Origin: Laburnicola sp. R22_1
Taxonomy: Eukaryota; Ascomycota; Dothideomycetes; Pleosporales; Didymosphaeriaceae
Assembly: GCA_014281115.1 (NCBI GenBank)
Contig: JACONQ010000007.1
Coordinates: 1,364,001-1,428,000 of the forward strand
Direction: 5' to 3'
DNA length: 64,000 nt
Below the pieces are notes generated by a model, which was not told the DNA's origin, did no database searches, and worked only from the letters and a program-made list of their open reading frames with translations. Below, piece by piece: positions 34,022 through 45,939 of this stretch (positions are counted from its first letter, which is position 1; each line of letters starts with the position of its first letter). The position numbers were made by a program, and so were the translations under genes.

Positions 34022-37000
34022 CTACTTTTGGAGCTTGACCATCACGTACGGAATCTCGACATCCTCCTCCGTCTGATCCTCTGCCGTTACATCGAAAATG
34101 ACATTTTTCTGGTGCTCCGGCACTGGCTTCTTGCTGATGAACTCGATAAGCTTGCTCATTCTGACAATTATGTTAGCGATAGTAAGAGTTAATAACAGGA
34201 GAAGGACTTACGTAAGACCCATCCTGTCTTTTAGCTTGCCCGGTGGGTAGAAGGAGGCGTAGAGCAGGCTGACTCCGGAGCTCACCATCTGAATGCTGAG
34301 TCCCTTCTTCTCAAAATGGTCGATAAACTCTTGCAAAGTGACATCCTCAATCTCGAATCGGTCCCAAAGCTTGTCGATCGACACCTTCTCACCATTGTGG
34401 CCCGTGTACTCACCCTTCGGACTCGCAATTGGCTCGCTGAAACCGAAGAATGGTAGTGCAAGATTCACGAAGCCATTCTTGTACTGTTCAATATCCGTCT
34501 TGCCGTCGAGAAGCTTGTACAACTCCAGGTTGACCAAGCCTGTGACAAGCGCAGTGGTCGTAGCGATGGCAGGGATGATTTTACCCGCGATAAACTTCGT
34601 TTTGTGCTTGTCTGCTTGTTCGATCTTATAATTCTCGGCACGGAGGTTGCTGGCAGCCGTTATGAAATCGATGTGATGGTTTGTGTCGTCGTCCTTCTCG
34701 AACTCTACAGGCTCGAGTTTGAAGCCCGCAAGTGACTTAGGCTGGGGTAACGATCGAACGAGCTTGTTGAGAATCTCGTTGTCGTCGTCCACGGGACCAG
34801 ACTGTTGAGCATTCGGATCGGGGTCGCTGTCATTCGCCTGAATCTTCACGGTCGGGTCTGGCTTCCAGTCCGGAACAATCATGTCGTTCAAGACCTCCAA
34901 ATAATGTTCTTTCGTGCAACCGTTCGGTTTGATTCCGTAATTGAACCCGTGTAGAATGGCCGCCGCTTCCACATAGGTGAAGTGGGTAGGGTTGGATGGG
35001 TCGAACTTCAGGGCGTCCGGAGCGCGTTTAGGCCCTGACCAAAACGGCTGGCCAGAACCTGTTGTGGAATCCTTCGGGAAGTTGTACAGCAGTTGCTGGA
35101 TTTGCTGATTGTAGCTCTTCTCGAACTGCTGGCGGGCCCAGATGATGCAGTCATCGAACGTCAAAGGTTTCTCAGTCACCAAGAAATCACGGAGCGTTTC
35201 TAACGTCTGCTTCTCGTTTCCGGATTGCTTTAACGATGCGCCCAGATAGTCAGGCTGCGTAAGATAGAGATTGACGACTTCTGGACCCTTGACAAAGAAC
35301 GAATCGAACACCTCACGCGCCCAAGCAATCGTGTGCTCGATACGGTTGGGAAAACTCCTCAGCGTGCACATTGGGAAGGATTTCTCAGGCGGATCCTGCG
35401 ATGAAGAATAGGACTCTGTAATGTGCGGAATGACAACTTGGGTGTTGCCCTTCGTACCAAGAGTGCCCGAGTCGAGCAGAGGCTTACGGAAGAAGACACA
35501 GCGACGATCAACGTAGGTTCGGGCTTCGACGTTGTCCAAGGCATTCGTAACAGCATCAAGGTTCTCCCAAAACTTCTCGTTGAAAATGTGCTCCGTTTCT
35601 GGGCCGACCTTGTCCTGCATATGTATAATCTTGCCATTCAGATCAGGGTTCATGGCTTGCACGGCCTTTGCCGCAGCATCACTCTTGAGTTTACCAACAT
35701 CTGCTGGCCGGAAAAGGAATTGTCGGTTGAGGTTGCTTTTTTCAATCTGGTCGTTGTCAGTGACCCAGATCTGGCCCTTAGGGCCGACGCCCAGGCCCAT
35801 CATGGCCCAGTTCTTCAACATTTCGCAACCGATGGCACCCGCACCAACGAGGAACTCCTTCACATTGCCAAGCTTCTCCTGGTATTCTTTTCCAAAAACT
35901 GCGATTTGACCATCATATCGCGAGCCAATCGGAGCACACTGCTCTTCCGACCGGACGGTCGATGTAGGCAGTGACTCCAGCGCATCGAAGTACAGGAACT
36001 GCACAATAGGGTGGAATTTTCCAGAGACCGCCTTGAGCACCTCCTGAGCAGCCATACCCCCAAAGAAAGCTGCGACAGGGGTAAGGTCGCCGCGCGCCTG
36101 GTAGCTCAATTCCTTGATCAATTTCTCATCAAGCTCGACCTTGTCCTCTCCTTCACCAGCAAGTCCTTGTGCGATCTTCAGGACCTCCGCGGCATCGGCC
36201 TCGTTATGTGGGCGAGGGAATTGGCCCTTATGAAGATTGGCAAATTCGTGCAGAGCTTGAACACCCACGTGGAGTTGCGAGGGCCGGTCGAACTTGGCGA
36301 AATCGGATATCAACAGCTCGGGCTTTTTGAGCTGCTTGCTGAAAGGCTCGAAGTTGACGATCTTGGGCATCTTGACCTGCACATATTGGCCGCCACGCTT
36401 GTATTGGCCTAGGCCAGATACGTCGCCGATGGAGAAAGTGTACGGTCCCTTGACTTCGATTTTGCGAGGCTCACAGTCGTTCAATCCTGTCATGCCCTCA
36501 ATCTCGGTAAAGGTGACGAAATCACCATCTTCCAGGCCATGTCGAGTTTCGTCCAGCGCAGATACCAGGCCCTCGGAGTCGATGCCAGCAATGATTCCAC
36601 TGTTGACATTCTCGCCTGTGGAGTCGCCTACAATGAAATTCTTGCCGAAATCTGTGAAGATGGTCCCGAATAGACCGTAGGTATCTGCAATGATAACGTA
36701 GATGCCTTGCTCGTGGCAGTAGTCGGCGATCTTGACCTGGTCTCTCAACGGGGTGTCCGTCAGGACGACGACCTTGAATTGCTTCAGCTGCGACAGATCT
36801 GACGTCAGATCACTTCCTGCGAACTCCTGCACCGGTGTATATGGGTTTAGCTCCGAGACGCGGGGTACGGTGACGGAGGCGCGCGGTTTGCCGACATCTT
36901 CGGGGTGGAGGAAGAACTGCGACGATAAATCGGCGAGAGCAGCGGGGTTAGGGTCGTATAGTGTCAGCGACTTGACACCAGCGAGCGCGATGTTCTTTGC

Positions 37001-37171
37001 AATTTCGACACCGAGTCCTCGAAGACCAGCCACCAGGACGTTGGACTGGCCCATGCGCTTCATAGCCTCGTGGCCCAATACATACAGCTGCCTGCTATAC
37101 AAAGACTCGTCGATCTCACCCTCGTTATTCTTCAGCTGCTCCACGGCAGCGGTCGGACTGTCGACCTGCAT
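34022..37171 (-). CDS. uba1: Ubiquitin-activating enzyme E1
   Basis: Two exons, 37,171-34,212 and 34,160-34,022, are joined across a 51-bp intron (GTAAGT...TGTCAG), giving 1,032 residues against 1,024 for yeast Uba1. The enzyme adenylates ubiquitin with ATP, takes it as a thioester, and hands it to E2 enzymes in cytosol and nucleus. The inactive adenylation half has [12 protein letters not shown] near residue 50. The active half has the nucleotide loop [17 protein letters not shown] near residue 440. The catalytic cysteine lies in [10 protein letters not shown] at about residue 602 (yeast Cys600). The C-terminal ubiquitin-fold domain that binds E2 starts near [10 protein letters not shown] and ends in the second exon (VMVKLQK). 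The ATG is in strong context and no earlier in-frame ATG fits. A single-copy essential gene with no damage seen. Confidence 0.97.
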
Positions 37172-38027
37172 GGTGTCCTTGTCCTTGGTGTGTCAGAATC
37201 GTGCAATGAGATGAGCGTAGGGAAACGCGCGACGAGGATGCATCTAGGAAGATACACAGCCCCAACGCATGCAACCAACTACTCCTGCTTACGATGGGGT
37301 TTGCGGGAACTCACTGCCATAGCTTTCCTAGGGGGACCTCCAAGGTCTTCACCGGAATACCTTCTCTTCCCCAGCTTGCCGGCCGTTGCAGTGCCTCTGG
37401 ACTGTGAAGTGTGGCGATCGAAGCGCTGCTCGCAAAGCGGGGTGTGTGATGGAGCGTTGGTGGGGGCAAACTGCGCAAGCAAAGTGGGCTGCCTCTGAGA
37501 GCGTGGGCGACTCGAGTTGAGAGGGGGAGAGAGGAGAGGTGTACAAGGCAGGCGGTGTTTGTTATGTATTGCGGTGATGAGGCGTCGGAGAAGGTGCTGG
37601 TAGAGCTTCCATAACACGCTAGCATCCCACCTTTTGCTTGGCGTGCGTAAACGTATGTCACTGGTCGAGGCTGCGGGCGTCAGACAATCATGCACACCAT
37701 GCCATCCAAGCTGCTTGTGATGTTGCACATTGCATGAACAGTACACAAAATACAATCAATCAAAGTGTGAAAGTGGAACAGTTCCCCTGTGCCCAGGCAG
37801 AACTCATAATATTCACAGACCCAGAGGCCCTTTCATCTACATAATCCATACCACGCATTGCCCATAGGTCTCATGTCCTCCATAAATAAATGGCCATTAT
37901 CGAATTTGAGTATCGCCAGAACGCCTTGCAGAGTGGGTCACAGGCTTTTGGCCGCCCCTTATGCTGAATGAGAATCGCTAACGGGATATCCGGAAACTTT
38001 TATACAAGAAAGGATTTACAAGGGCAA
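37172..38027. promoter_or_regulatory. uba1 upstream region
   Basis: About 850 bp between the uba1 start and the stop codon of the next minus-strand gene. CT-rich runs near 37,490-37,560 on the minus strand are typical of strongly expressed fungal promoters. No TATA box or protein-binding site can be named with confidence, and no gene was seen. Confidence 0.5.
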
Positions 38028-39175
38028 CTAGCGGCGAGAGGAGCGTCGGGTATGGCGCGAGTTGCGGGTTCGCCTGTCGGAGCTTGCGCTACCTGTGTCG
38101 TTGTCAGTATGATTCAATGAGACATGGCAAGGACAGACTAACTTGTGCTGGTGTAGTCGCTGTAATAGTAGGAAGAGTCGGTGATGGTGGTGCTCTTGTC
38201 GTCATGGTGCTTGTGATCATGTGCCTTTTTCGCGCCGAAGAGGGCAGCCAATCCAGCGAGGCCTGCACCGATCCCCAGCATTTTGCCCAAACCACCACTG
38301 TCTTTCTTCGGCGGACGCGATGGTCGAGACGGGCCATGGCCATACCAGCGTCGTCCGCCAGCAGCACCGCTGTGGTGCTCCTCAATGTACGTGGTCTCTT
38401 CGTGGGTGTGTTTCCTCTTCTTGCCCAAGCCAAAGAGGGCCAAAACGCTGTCGAAGAGCGCTTTGGCACAGCAGTAGAAGCAGATGAGCAGCAGAAGGAG
38501 GACTCCGAGGATGACTCCAATGACAATGCCGGCGATGGCTCCACCGCTGAGGCCGCCGCCTCCATCGTTCGATTCTACGAGTGTTCCGTTGACGCCGGTC
38601 GGGATTGGAGTGTTAAATGGGAGGGTGGCTGTCGGGGAACCAGTGGCTGTGATAACGATTACTCCCGAGCTCGTAGGACGCAATGGTGCAGACGGGTTTA
38701 CGATACCAGTAGGCCCAGCAGATTCTGATCCTCCTCCGATGGCTCTGCACTCTCCGGCTATGTGGCAGTATTCAGTACTGCCACAACACGCAGAGCCGCA
38801 CGGGCTGCACTCTCCGGTCGGCGCAGCGGCCACGTGGCTACTCCATACGGACGTTTTCGTTATAGTGGCAGCTTCGGTGTAGTAGAGAGTGCTGAATATC
38901 CAGCCGCCGTCCTGGATCCCCGTCGCACAGCCTGCCTTCCCGTCCGTGGTGTAGCACTGCTGGTCGGATGAACAGCAAAGCCAACCGTCATAACCGCACG
39001 GGTTGCCGCATTGCCGTTTGGCGAACTGCGGCGCATTGTGCAGTTGCCGCAGCTCCTCTAGGTTCAGTGGCACGGCTGGAGTTGGCGATGGGAAGGGCTT
39101 CGCGGAGACGGAGGGCAGAAGGGCGAGCGCAAGCAGGCTCACGACCGCGGGAGGAGCTCTGAAAAACCACATCAT
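38028..39175 (-). CDS. Cysteine-rich single-pass membrane protein
   Basis: Exons 39,175-38,143 and 38,092-38,028 are joined across a 50-bp intron (GTTAGT, branch CTGAC, acceptor ACAG), giving about 365 residues. The start at 39,175 was chosen because it opens a clean signal peptide (MMWFFRAPPAVVSLLALALL...SVSA); an earlier ATG at 39,283 would bury it. The outer part has two cysteine clusters (CGNPCGYDGWLCC...C...C and CSPCGSACCGSTEYC...C), then a Ser/Thr/Pro stalk. A transmembrane helix (AIAGIVIGVILGVLLLLLICFYCC) is followed by a basic, His/Gly-rich cytoplasmic tail with AHDHKHHDDK and a Ser/Arg end. The layout resembles fungal cell-wall or surface sensors, but no named family is certain. The ligand is unknown. 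Confidence 0.85.
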
Positions 39176-39774
39176 GGGCGTGGAAGCCAGATGTCTGAAA
39201 GAGATGTACCGTATGCAATGGCTCGTCGTCGATAAGGCGGTGAGCGGGGAGAGCTGGCTGCGGGGTAGACGCTGATTCGCCAAGTGAGATGGTGGCAGAT
39301 AGCGACAGTCTGGAGCGACGCAATGCGATATCGCGAAATCAGCAATCGAACAATGCAGCTGTGAGATGGCGTATGCAGACGAGGGGGAGGTGCAAGAGTG
39401 GTGTAAGAGGGTGGGAATATGCGTGCGTTGGGGACGGAGGAAATGGTTTACTTAGATTTGTCGGAAGGCTGGGAGGTGGTTGGTGGTACCAGCCACTGCT
39501 TTTTGCACTACTGCGGCTGCTCCGCTAAACCCGCTGGTGTGCTGCGATGCAAATCGAAACTTGCGCAAGCAAGAAAACAAGATCAATCACTTGTGGTTTG
39601 TCTGTATGATGCAATTCACGAGCGTTGAGTGATCCGCTCGATCATTGATGGGTGCAGTCCGTACACAAAGCCTAATAAGCGAGGCGGTTCCTGGTTCCCC
39701 AGCAACCACGGCACAGGCACACGCCGAGATCCATCAGACGTCAACACCACCACCAGACTCCCGCCCGTGTCACA
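39176..39774. promoter_or_regulatory. Upstream region of the membrane-protein gene
   Basis: About 600 bp holding the promoter of the minus-strand membrane-protein gene and the 3' end of the dioxygenase gene. No coding potential or named site was recognised. Confidence 0.45.
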
Positions 39775-40817
39775 CTATACTCGAAACATGCCCTTGTCCA
39801 CTTGATCGAAATCATACGCATTCCCGTACGGCCTGTGCAAATACTTCTTCTTCAATTCTTCGCTGCTGACGAACTCGGCTGCCACATTCAAACCTGTCTT
39901 TGCCAGTGTCAGTTGATCCCTCAGTTTTTCGGCAAACTCAACGGTCATCTGGTTGCGATACCAGGGTGCGAAGTGAAATGAGAAAGCATTAGCACTCCTC
40001 TTAAGTTTTCTGAGATACTACCAGGTTAACCAACATACTAAAAGCAAACATGACTCTCGGATCCTCGCTCAAATTCGGCTTTCCCCCATGCCAAAGCCTC
40101 AAATCCCTAACGATAACGCTTCCTTTCTTCACGACCGGCTGACAAGGCGCTCTGACCTTCCGCCTCTCTTCGAGCAAGTTCTTCTTCACTATACCACTCG
40201 CACGTTCGCCGTGTGCGCCATCTTGATCAGTGACAGTGGTGTTTGCGTACGTACCGAACCTGACTCCCGTAGAGCCATTGTGAGGCTCTATAGAGGTGAG
40301 CGGCACATTAACGACGAGAGCAAAGGGGATGCACGGATGATCGAAGTCGGCATCGTTGTGCGTGGGTTGAGATGCTGGTGGGGCATCTGCCGTCGGTGGG
40401 AGCGCGGTGTTGCCGGAGATGAAGCGCAGAGAGGGCTTTGGACCAAGGGTTGTGGAAGTCACTTGGGTAACAATTGGATTTGTCGTGGTAAGTAATTGAT
40501 AAAGGAGGAGTAGCGAGGGGCCTACTGATGAACACTTCCTCGGAGAAGTATTGCTTCGTTAACAGGGGGTCCTGTTGAATGTTGACCTTGTGGTAGTTGA
40601 ACGGGCTGTCTTTGTGGCTTTGTACGTCGTAAGCGTCTTGGACCATTCGCTCATTCAACTTGTCCAGAAACGTGTGCGAAATGAAATCCTCTATCACAAC
40701 GAGCCCATGACGTTCGAGAGCCCTCGCGGCAAACTCAAGATTTATCAGGTCAAGGGCATCATTTTGGATCTCAGATGCGGATGGCTTTTCCGAGATGGGG
40801 GCTGAAGGAAGAGACAT
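39775..40817 (-). CDS. Phytanoyl-CoA dioxygenase-like protein
   Basis: Exon 1 runs 40,817-40,526, followed by a 64-bp intron (GTAGGC...CCCAAG, 40,462-40,525). Exon 2 starts at 40,461, and a third exon ending at TAG 39,775-39,777 encodes HFAPWYRNQMTVEFAEKL and HRPYGNAYDFDQVDKG. The last junction near 40,000 is not resolved to the base. PhyH proteins are Fe(II)/2-oxoglutarate oxygenases. A HNDADFDH segment gives the His-x-Asp iron ligands, and VIVRDLRLWHGGKPN gives the distal His, with an Arg nearby for 2-oxoglutarate. The opening ERHGLVVIEDFIS is typical of the family. The substrate cannot be read from sequence. The gene is divergent from the glutaredoxin gene across an ~800-bp shared upstream region. 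Confidence 0.8.
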
Positions 40818-41620
40818 GGTGAAGGGAAGAAGGGACCTGGGATGCAAGTGGTTTATCAAGGAGGTTAGAGGGAGCTGGAACTACCTCTGCTTGAGATTGA
40901 CCATGAAAACCAGTATAAAGGAAATTATTTAGATTTTATACCTTGCAGTTCAAGATGTCCGTCATGGTACCCTTCTATGCAGTGCGTGAACGACGGCCGA
41001 GTCTGAATCAATAGGAGCCCCCAATGTTTCCAGGCCTTCCGGTGCCAACAACGGGCGTACTGTGCAAGGCCAGGTGTTTTCTGTGGCGCCCGACAGAACT
41101 TTGTTGCTGGTGGTGGTGGTGCATATTTCAAAGGTGATGGCACTGCCGGACGGCCGAGTGATCGGTACAGCCCTGCCAAGCCGCAAGCTACAGGCATTAA
41201 TTCCTTCACCGCGCCTGCCCGAGCTCCAACACTCCATGACCTTTGTCCGCCGCCACGCTTTGCCAGTCTTCTACTACACCAACGCTTCGTAGTCCTTTTG
41301 CACAATTGCAGCTGCAGTCACTCCAGCTATCTTTGTACCACGTCCCTCATTTTCTCGTCGCGCACATTCCCTTGACGTGTCATACTGCTCGCACGACCAC
41401 GCTGTGCGCCCAGCATTACCCGCGCCATACGGTATCTACCCCAGACGCCACCACCAATTTGGCACCAAACAACAAGGCCGCCCGGCCTTATTTCTCACCG
41501 ACGTACCCGACCTGCATCAACAATAGACATCAGTCTTCCTTCTCCAGGCCACCCTTCTCGAGACATCGCGCAGCATAATTGCTGCCCGTCCGCCCTTGCG
41601 CCGCACACCACACGTTCGTC
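40818..41620. promoter_or_regulatory. Bidirectional promoter region
   Basis: About 800 bp between two divergent genes. Open frames here look like chance frames in GC-rich DNA. A TATAAA-like word occurs near 40,913. The plus side from 41,280 to 41,600 is CT-rich, as often seen just upstream of fungal start codons. Confidence 0.5.
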
Positions 41621-42447
41621 ATGCCCTCGCAACGAAGAATGAGGCTCTATGGCCTGGTCCTCGTCCTCACCATCATCATCACGCTTTACATGACGAGGTC
41701 CAGTTCGCAAACACGGACTTCGCCCTTCTATGTCAAGACACAGGAAGCTCTCCAGGCAAAGGAGTACGTGGAAGCGTCCAAACAGCGCGACGCAGACAGT
41801 GTGGGGACGCGCCTAAAGGCCGCCGCAGACGATGCAAGGAAGGCAGCGGAGCAGAAGGGTAAAAAATACGTCGACTCGGTCACTGGCGGTAAGTCGGAGA
41901 AGAGCCCCCACGGCAGGTACAACAAGGAAGGGAAGCAGCAACCGATAGAAGGTGTCGCGGCCGTCGGTGGCCGCACGCAGGACAAGGATGCGGCTAAAGA
42001 GGACGAGACAACCGAGTACCATGAAGCCGAGGTTGAGCTCAATGCGATTCTGAAGAAGAGCCCAAGTAGGCGACCCTCTCAGCCCATCTGTTCCATTGCT
42101 AACAGTTTCCAGTCATCATCTTCTCGAAGACGTACTGCCCGCATTCCCGGAAAGCGAAGCACATCCTACTTGACAAATACAAGATCGTCCCCGAACCGTA
42201 TGTGGTGGAACTCGACGAACACGCCATAGGGTTGAAGCTGCAGGAGTTGCTTGCAGACACAACTGGTCGTCGGACAGTACCAAACGTGATGGTCATTGGC
42301 AAGAGCATTGGCGGCGGCGATCAAATGCAGGAGTTGGACGAAAGCGATACGATGATCGAAACGATCAAGAAATTGGCGGAGACGCGCATCACCAGCATAA
42401 CAAAGAAGCCCGCGCTAGCCGAGATGCGCCGAAGAAGACGAGTCTAA
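41621..42447 (+). CDS. Membrane-anchored monothiol-type glutaredoxin (Grx6/7-like)
   Basis: Exons 41,621-42,065 and 42,113-42,447 flank a 47-bp intron (GTAGGC, branch GCTAAC, acceptor CCAG), giving 259 residues. A short cytosolic start is followed by a signal-anchor helix (LYGLVLVLTIIITLYM, residues about 9-24) and a long charged stalk. The glutaredoxin domain starts near residue 150 with IIIFSKTYCPHS; it ends with the glutathione-site TVPNVMVIGKSIGGGD. The active site is CPHS, with Ser in place of the second Cys, so only a one-cysteine mechanism is possible. Yeast Grx6 and Grx7, also anchored by one helix, act in the early secretory pathway; a similar Golgi/ER role is inferred. The extra C-terminal basic tail (MRRRRRV) is unusual. 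Confidence 0.92.
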
Positions 42448-43137
42448 ACTTGTCTTACCTCGTCGCCTGGACTTTCACTTCGCTATGTAAATATATGGAT
42501 CGGGTTCTTGGTTGCGTCTCCAACAGATCTTGGATGGTCTAGCCATGGAATCGTACTGGGTGGGCTACCAACTACTTTTTGGATTTTGGGTATACCCGTA
42601 TAATGCGACCACGATTACGTTTTGCGGAATTATTAGTTCTGCTTCAACATTGCAACATGACCGTGCCCTCGTGGTAAGATTTTGGTCCGTTGCGGAAAAG
42701 CCTGTCTAACCTCGGCATGCAACCCCCAAGTCACCCTACGAGTGATTGTTATGTAGTTAACATGTACAGGAATTGTCCGAGTACAAGTTCTCGATGCTGA
42801 GGTGCGGCTATCGTGACTGGCAACAGTGGATTCTATACCTAGGAATGAAGCAGACGAGACTAACACCGTGAAGGCGAGTCTATATTCAGTAGTTTATCCG
42901 TTATCAGGGAGGGAATTTCTTGACCTGCTTGCCTTTGGAGAACAGACCTCGATGCTTTTGAGCCGCGCCTTCCTCGCACAGGAGCGCGTTTGCACACACA
43001 CACGGCACCTGCGGAGCAAACATCAATCCAGAGCGCCTTCCTCTCCACCAAGGTACGCCCCCGCCTTCTTCTGTGTCTCCACCGTGTCATAGTTGGCATC
43101 ACCCACGCTCAGTCGCGTCATCGCAGCTCTCGACGTC
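42448..43137. other. Intergenic region
   Basis: About 690 bp with no convincing gene. It holds the glutaredoxin 3' end and the promoter of the next plus-strand gene. Short frames near 42,826-43,092 have no ATG-led conserved features. Confidence 0.5.
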
Positions 43138-43698
43138 ATGTGCACGCACTTCACCGTCTACTACAACTGCACGCACACGCAAACCTCGCATCGCTGCCCC
43201 CGCTCCACGACAACCGTTTGCAGAAAGAATGGCGCCAGACTCAACCAGGTCAACAGCTGCAACATCAAGTGCTACCTCGAAGGCCGCATCCAGGATGACT
43301 GCGTGGACTGCAAAATGAAGCGAGGCATAGTGCCGGGAACGCACTCGGGCGTGAATGCTTGGTCGGAGTGGCGTCCAAAGGAGATTGCCATCGCCGCTCG
43401 GATGAACAAGGTTAACGAGCGCTTCGAAATGTCCGCGCTGCAGAGCAGAGCTATGCAGAATGTAGCAATGGGTGGACAGCATGGCTCTGTGGGCGAGACG
43501 GGTGCGAGCGAGGACTGGGAGGAGCAGGTGCGCGCGGTATTGACAGATCGCGTGCCGGATCAGCACAGTACGCCGGAGACCGACAGCGTGATGAGCGGAT
43601 CTTTTAATCAGGATCGGAAAGAGGGATCGGCGGTCATCAAAGAGCCAGCGCAGGAAGACGATGAATGGATGTGGGGCGGTAGCTTCGGTACGGAGTAG
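43138..43698 (+). CDS. Small protein with cysteine-rich N-terminus, unknown function
   Basis: An intronless frame of 186 residues from ATG 43,138. The first 70 residues hold ten cysteines (MCTHFTVYYNCTH, then CPRSTTTVC, then CNIKC, then CVDC), spaced like a metal-binding module. The rest is acidic and low in complexity and ends EDDEWMWGGSFG. There is no signal peptide. The head resembles that of the next gene (MCNYFKKMHPCGH). I do not recognise a named family. The start agrees with the start of similarity between the two neighbours. Confidence 0.7.
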   Translation: MCTHFTVYYNCTHTQTSHRCPRSTTTVCRKNGARLNQVNSCNIKCYLEGRIQDDCVDCKMKRGIVPGTHSGVNAWSEWRPKEIAIAARMNKVNERFEMSALQSRAMQNVAMGGQHGSVGETGASEDWEEQVRAVLTDRVPDQHSTPETDSVMSGSFNQDRKEGSAVIKEPAQEDDEWMWGGSFGTE

Positions 43699-43899
43699 AA
43701 CTTACACGCGTGGATATGCTCTGCCAGCGTCGGCGGCGTAGTAAGGAAATGACTGAGTGGGTAATGGAGTTGAGCAGCGGCCATCTTCGCTAGGGCCCAG
43801 GTTCATGAAGGGCAAGAGTATGCGTTTGCATATGGGGGAAAATGAAACATTACGGCTTGGCCGAGCATCTTCGCTGGAACAGGAGAGACTATTCATGTA

Positions 43900-44812
43900 T
43901 CAGTCGAATTCATGTTTTTTGAGGTCTATGAGTCCGACCATGTCTGACATCGTGTCCAGAATTTCCTGCAAGAACGTCCTATTCCTGACCAGAAGCTCAT
44001 CCACCAACAAACTGTCATATGGCGCAAACCTCGATCGTCCAGCCGATTGCCCGAGCCTCATATTCGATTCCATGTCCATGACTCGTCTGAGTATGCAACG
44101 CTACATATCAGAGATACCAAACCGAGACGTTCTCACATTGGCCTTGCAACACTCACTTCCTCCATCCATCCTGTTCGTTCTCGGCCTTGGTGAGGATCTT
44201 CTTCGGCGCGCCCTTGCCCCAAACGCCCGCGCGTCCACCAAACTCCGTCCCCGTCGCAGCCTTGGGTCCCTCGACGTCCAACTTGAACTCTCCCATCTTC
44301 TTCGGCTCCATGCCCGGCAGAGGCGCAGACTTTGGTACCCGTCCTTCCACACCCGAGCGCCCCTTCCTATTCTTCTTCCGCGCTTTACCAGCATCCGTCC
44401 ATGCTCCGCCCTCCTTCTTCGCCCTCTCCTCTTCCGCCTTCTTCATCGCAGCCTTCTTCTCATCCTCCGCCCTCTCAGCCCGCATCTTCTCCTCAGCCTC
44501 CTTCCTCATCCCCTCCAACTTGTTCTCCTTGTACGTCAGACGGTTGCTCTTGAGCGTGAGCTGCTCGCGCTTGACGGGGTCCTGCTCTTCGGCGGCGGCT
44601 TTCTTGGCAGCTTCGTTGTGCTCGGCGTAGGCCTCGGCGGCGATGCAGTTGAAGCAGGCAATGCACGATTTGCGGCCGTCCTTGCGGAGCTCGTCGTCTG
44701 AGGGCGTGTCGACGACGCAGACCTCGTTGGTGGTGATGGCTTCGATGCAGCGGTCGATCTGCAGCCTCGAGAGGTGACCGCAGGGATGCATTTTCTTGAA
44801 GTAGTTGCACAT
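43900..44812 (-). CDS. Cysteine-rich-headed coiled-coil protein, unknown function
   Basis: Exons 44,812-44,157 and 44,086-43,900 flank a 70-bp intron (GTGAGT...CTCAG) in consistent phase, giving 280 residues. The N-terminus MCNYFKKMHPCGHLSRLQIDRC...CVVDTP...CIACFNC is a candidate zinc module. It is followed by a long Glu/Lys/Ala helix (about residues 60-135, for example KEAEEKMRAERAEDEKKAAM), a basic Gly-rich stretch, and a second-exon tail (LLVDELLVRNRTFLQEILDTM). The layout suggests a nucleic-acid- or protein-binding scaffold, but the function is unknown. It is tail-to-tail with the gene at 43,138, leaving about 200 bp between stop codons. Confidence 0.8.
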
Positions 44813-45612
44813 GATGGGCGGGGTGTGGTGATGGCGGGGCGGTGGCGGGCTGGAGGTGCGGAGGGGGTGAGGGGGTGAGGTGGAGGTGGAGGAGCGCGGG
44901 AGGATGAGGTCGGCTGGGGGTGTGGCGTATATGAAGTGGTGGAGGGGGGAAGGTGGGGCAGTGTTTGTGTTTGTGGCGGAAAAGAGGTTGGGTGCAAACG
45001 GGGAGGTGGTTGCTTTGGGTAGCGTAGGTCAAGTGAAAGAGTGTCGAGTAGGTGAAAGCCCGAGGGAACTGGGAGCAAGAGACCCTTCCTACATTGAGGT
45101 ACTATAGAATTGGACTAGGCTCTTTGGACGAAGTAACACTGTCTTGGTTATACTTGAGTTGTTCTGCTACGTGCGCACATTAAATGTAGGTGTTGAGATA
45201 TCCTTTTGTGGGCGTTGTCGGCTGATGGGAAGAGGTAGCATACTCGCTGCTGCTACTATTTTTTTCTATTGTGGCTGTTAATCTGGAAGTTGTCATAGCC
45301 CTCATACGTGTTGTGCATATATTGATTTACATGTAGAGGTATGCACTGATTTCGCAACTGACAGGACACAAGTAATGAAATTTGCATGCTCACTTCGCGC
45401 GAGATTTCGTTATAAAAGGAGAAATATCCTCAGCGAGTCTGGTTGGTTAATAATCTTTGATATTTCTGTAATTGTTGCTGACTCCCACCATGCATGCGAC
45501 ATGCAGCTCCGTATTCTTGAGCTCAGCTATGCACATCTCGTATTGAATTCAACGGCGGTAAAAGTGGTCCTGTCGATAATCCACAAATGTCTTCATTAGG
45601 TAAGCCAAAGTC
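44813..45612. other. Intergenic region
   Basis: Promoter side of the coiled-coil gene. On the minus strand 44,820-44,950 is a long run of CCACCTCC-like pyrimidine words. No gene is supported; the short plus frame at 45,375 has no recognisable features. Confidence 0.5.
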
Positions 45613-45939
45613 TTGAGCCGATACCTTTCAAATCTGCTTCCCCAAACGCTGATTTCTCTAGGCGGCGATTCTCAATTCGTCTCTGTACGGAATCCAGATG
45701 ATCCGAACGATCGCAAAGCTAAGCGCCTCGCGAGGTCGCATGCTGTATCGCGGTCCTTCAAAAAGAAATGCAAGCTTCAGCAAGAGGACGGTCATAACTT
45801 TTTTGTAACGGCTGTCAAAAACGGCCCAAACCATCCTACCGATAGCAGAAAACGAAGCCAGACTTGTGTTGCTCCGTTAATCGCCGCCTCCATAGATGCG
45901 CTTGACCTGTTTCAAATGTCAAACCGTACGTTCAAGTGA
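45613..45939 (+). pseudogene. Fragment resembling the N-terminus of a fungal transcription-factor-like protein
   Basis: A 108-residue frame contains FVSVRNPDDPNDRKAKRLARSHAVSRSFKKK. The spacing NPDD...RLARSHAV is a motif I associate with the opening of many fungal regulators of the Zn2Cys6/DUF3468 kind. Nothing downstream continues it, and a pogo-like element starts 300 bp later. The minus strand at 45,912-46,184 carries a second short frame of unknown meaning. Probably a gene fragment. Confidence 0.35.

Noticed and set aside
35423..36680. Several plus-strand frames over uba1
   Set aside because: Antisense shadows of a highly conserved minus-strand gene.
40925..41305. Minus-strand frame of 126 codons in the bidirectional promoter
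   Set aside because: No ATG-led conserved content, several overlapping frames of similar length, and no recognisable motif.
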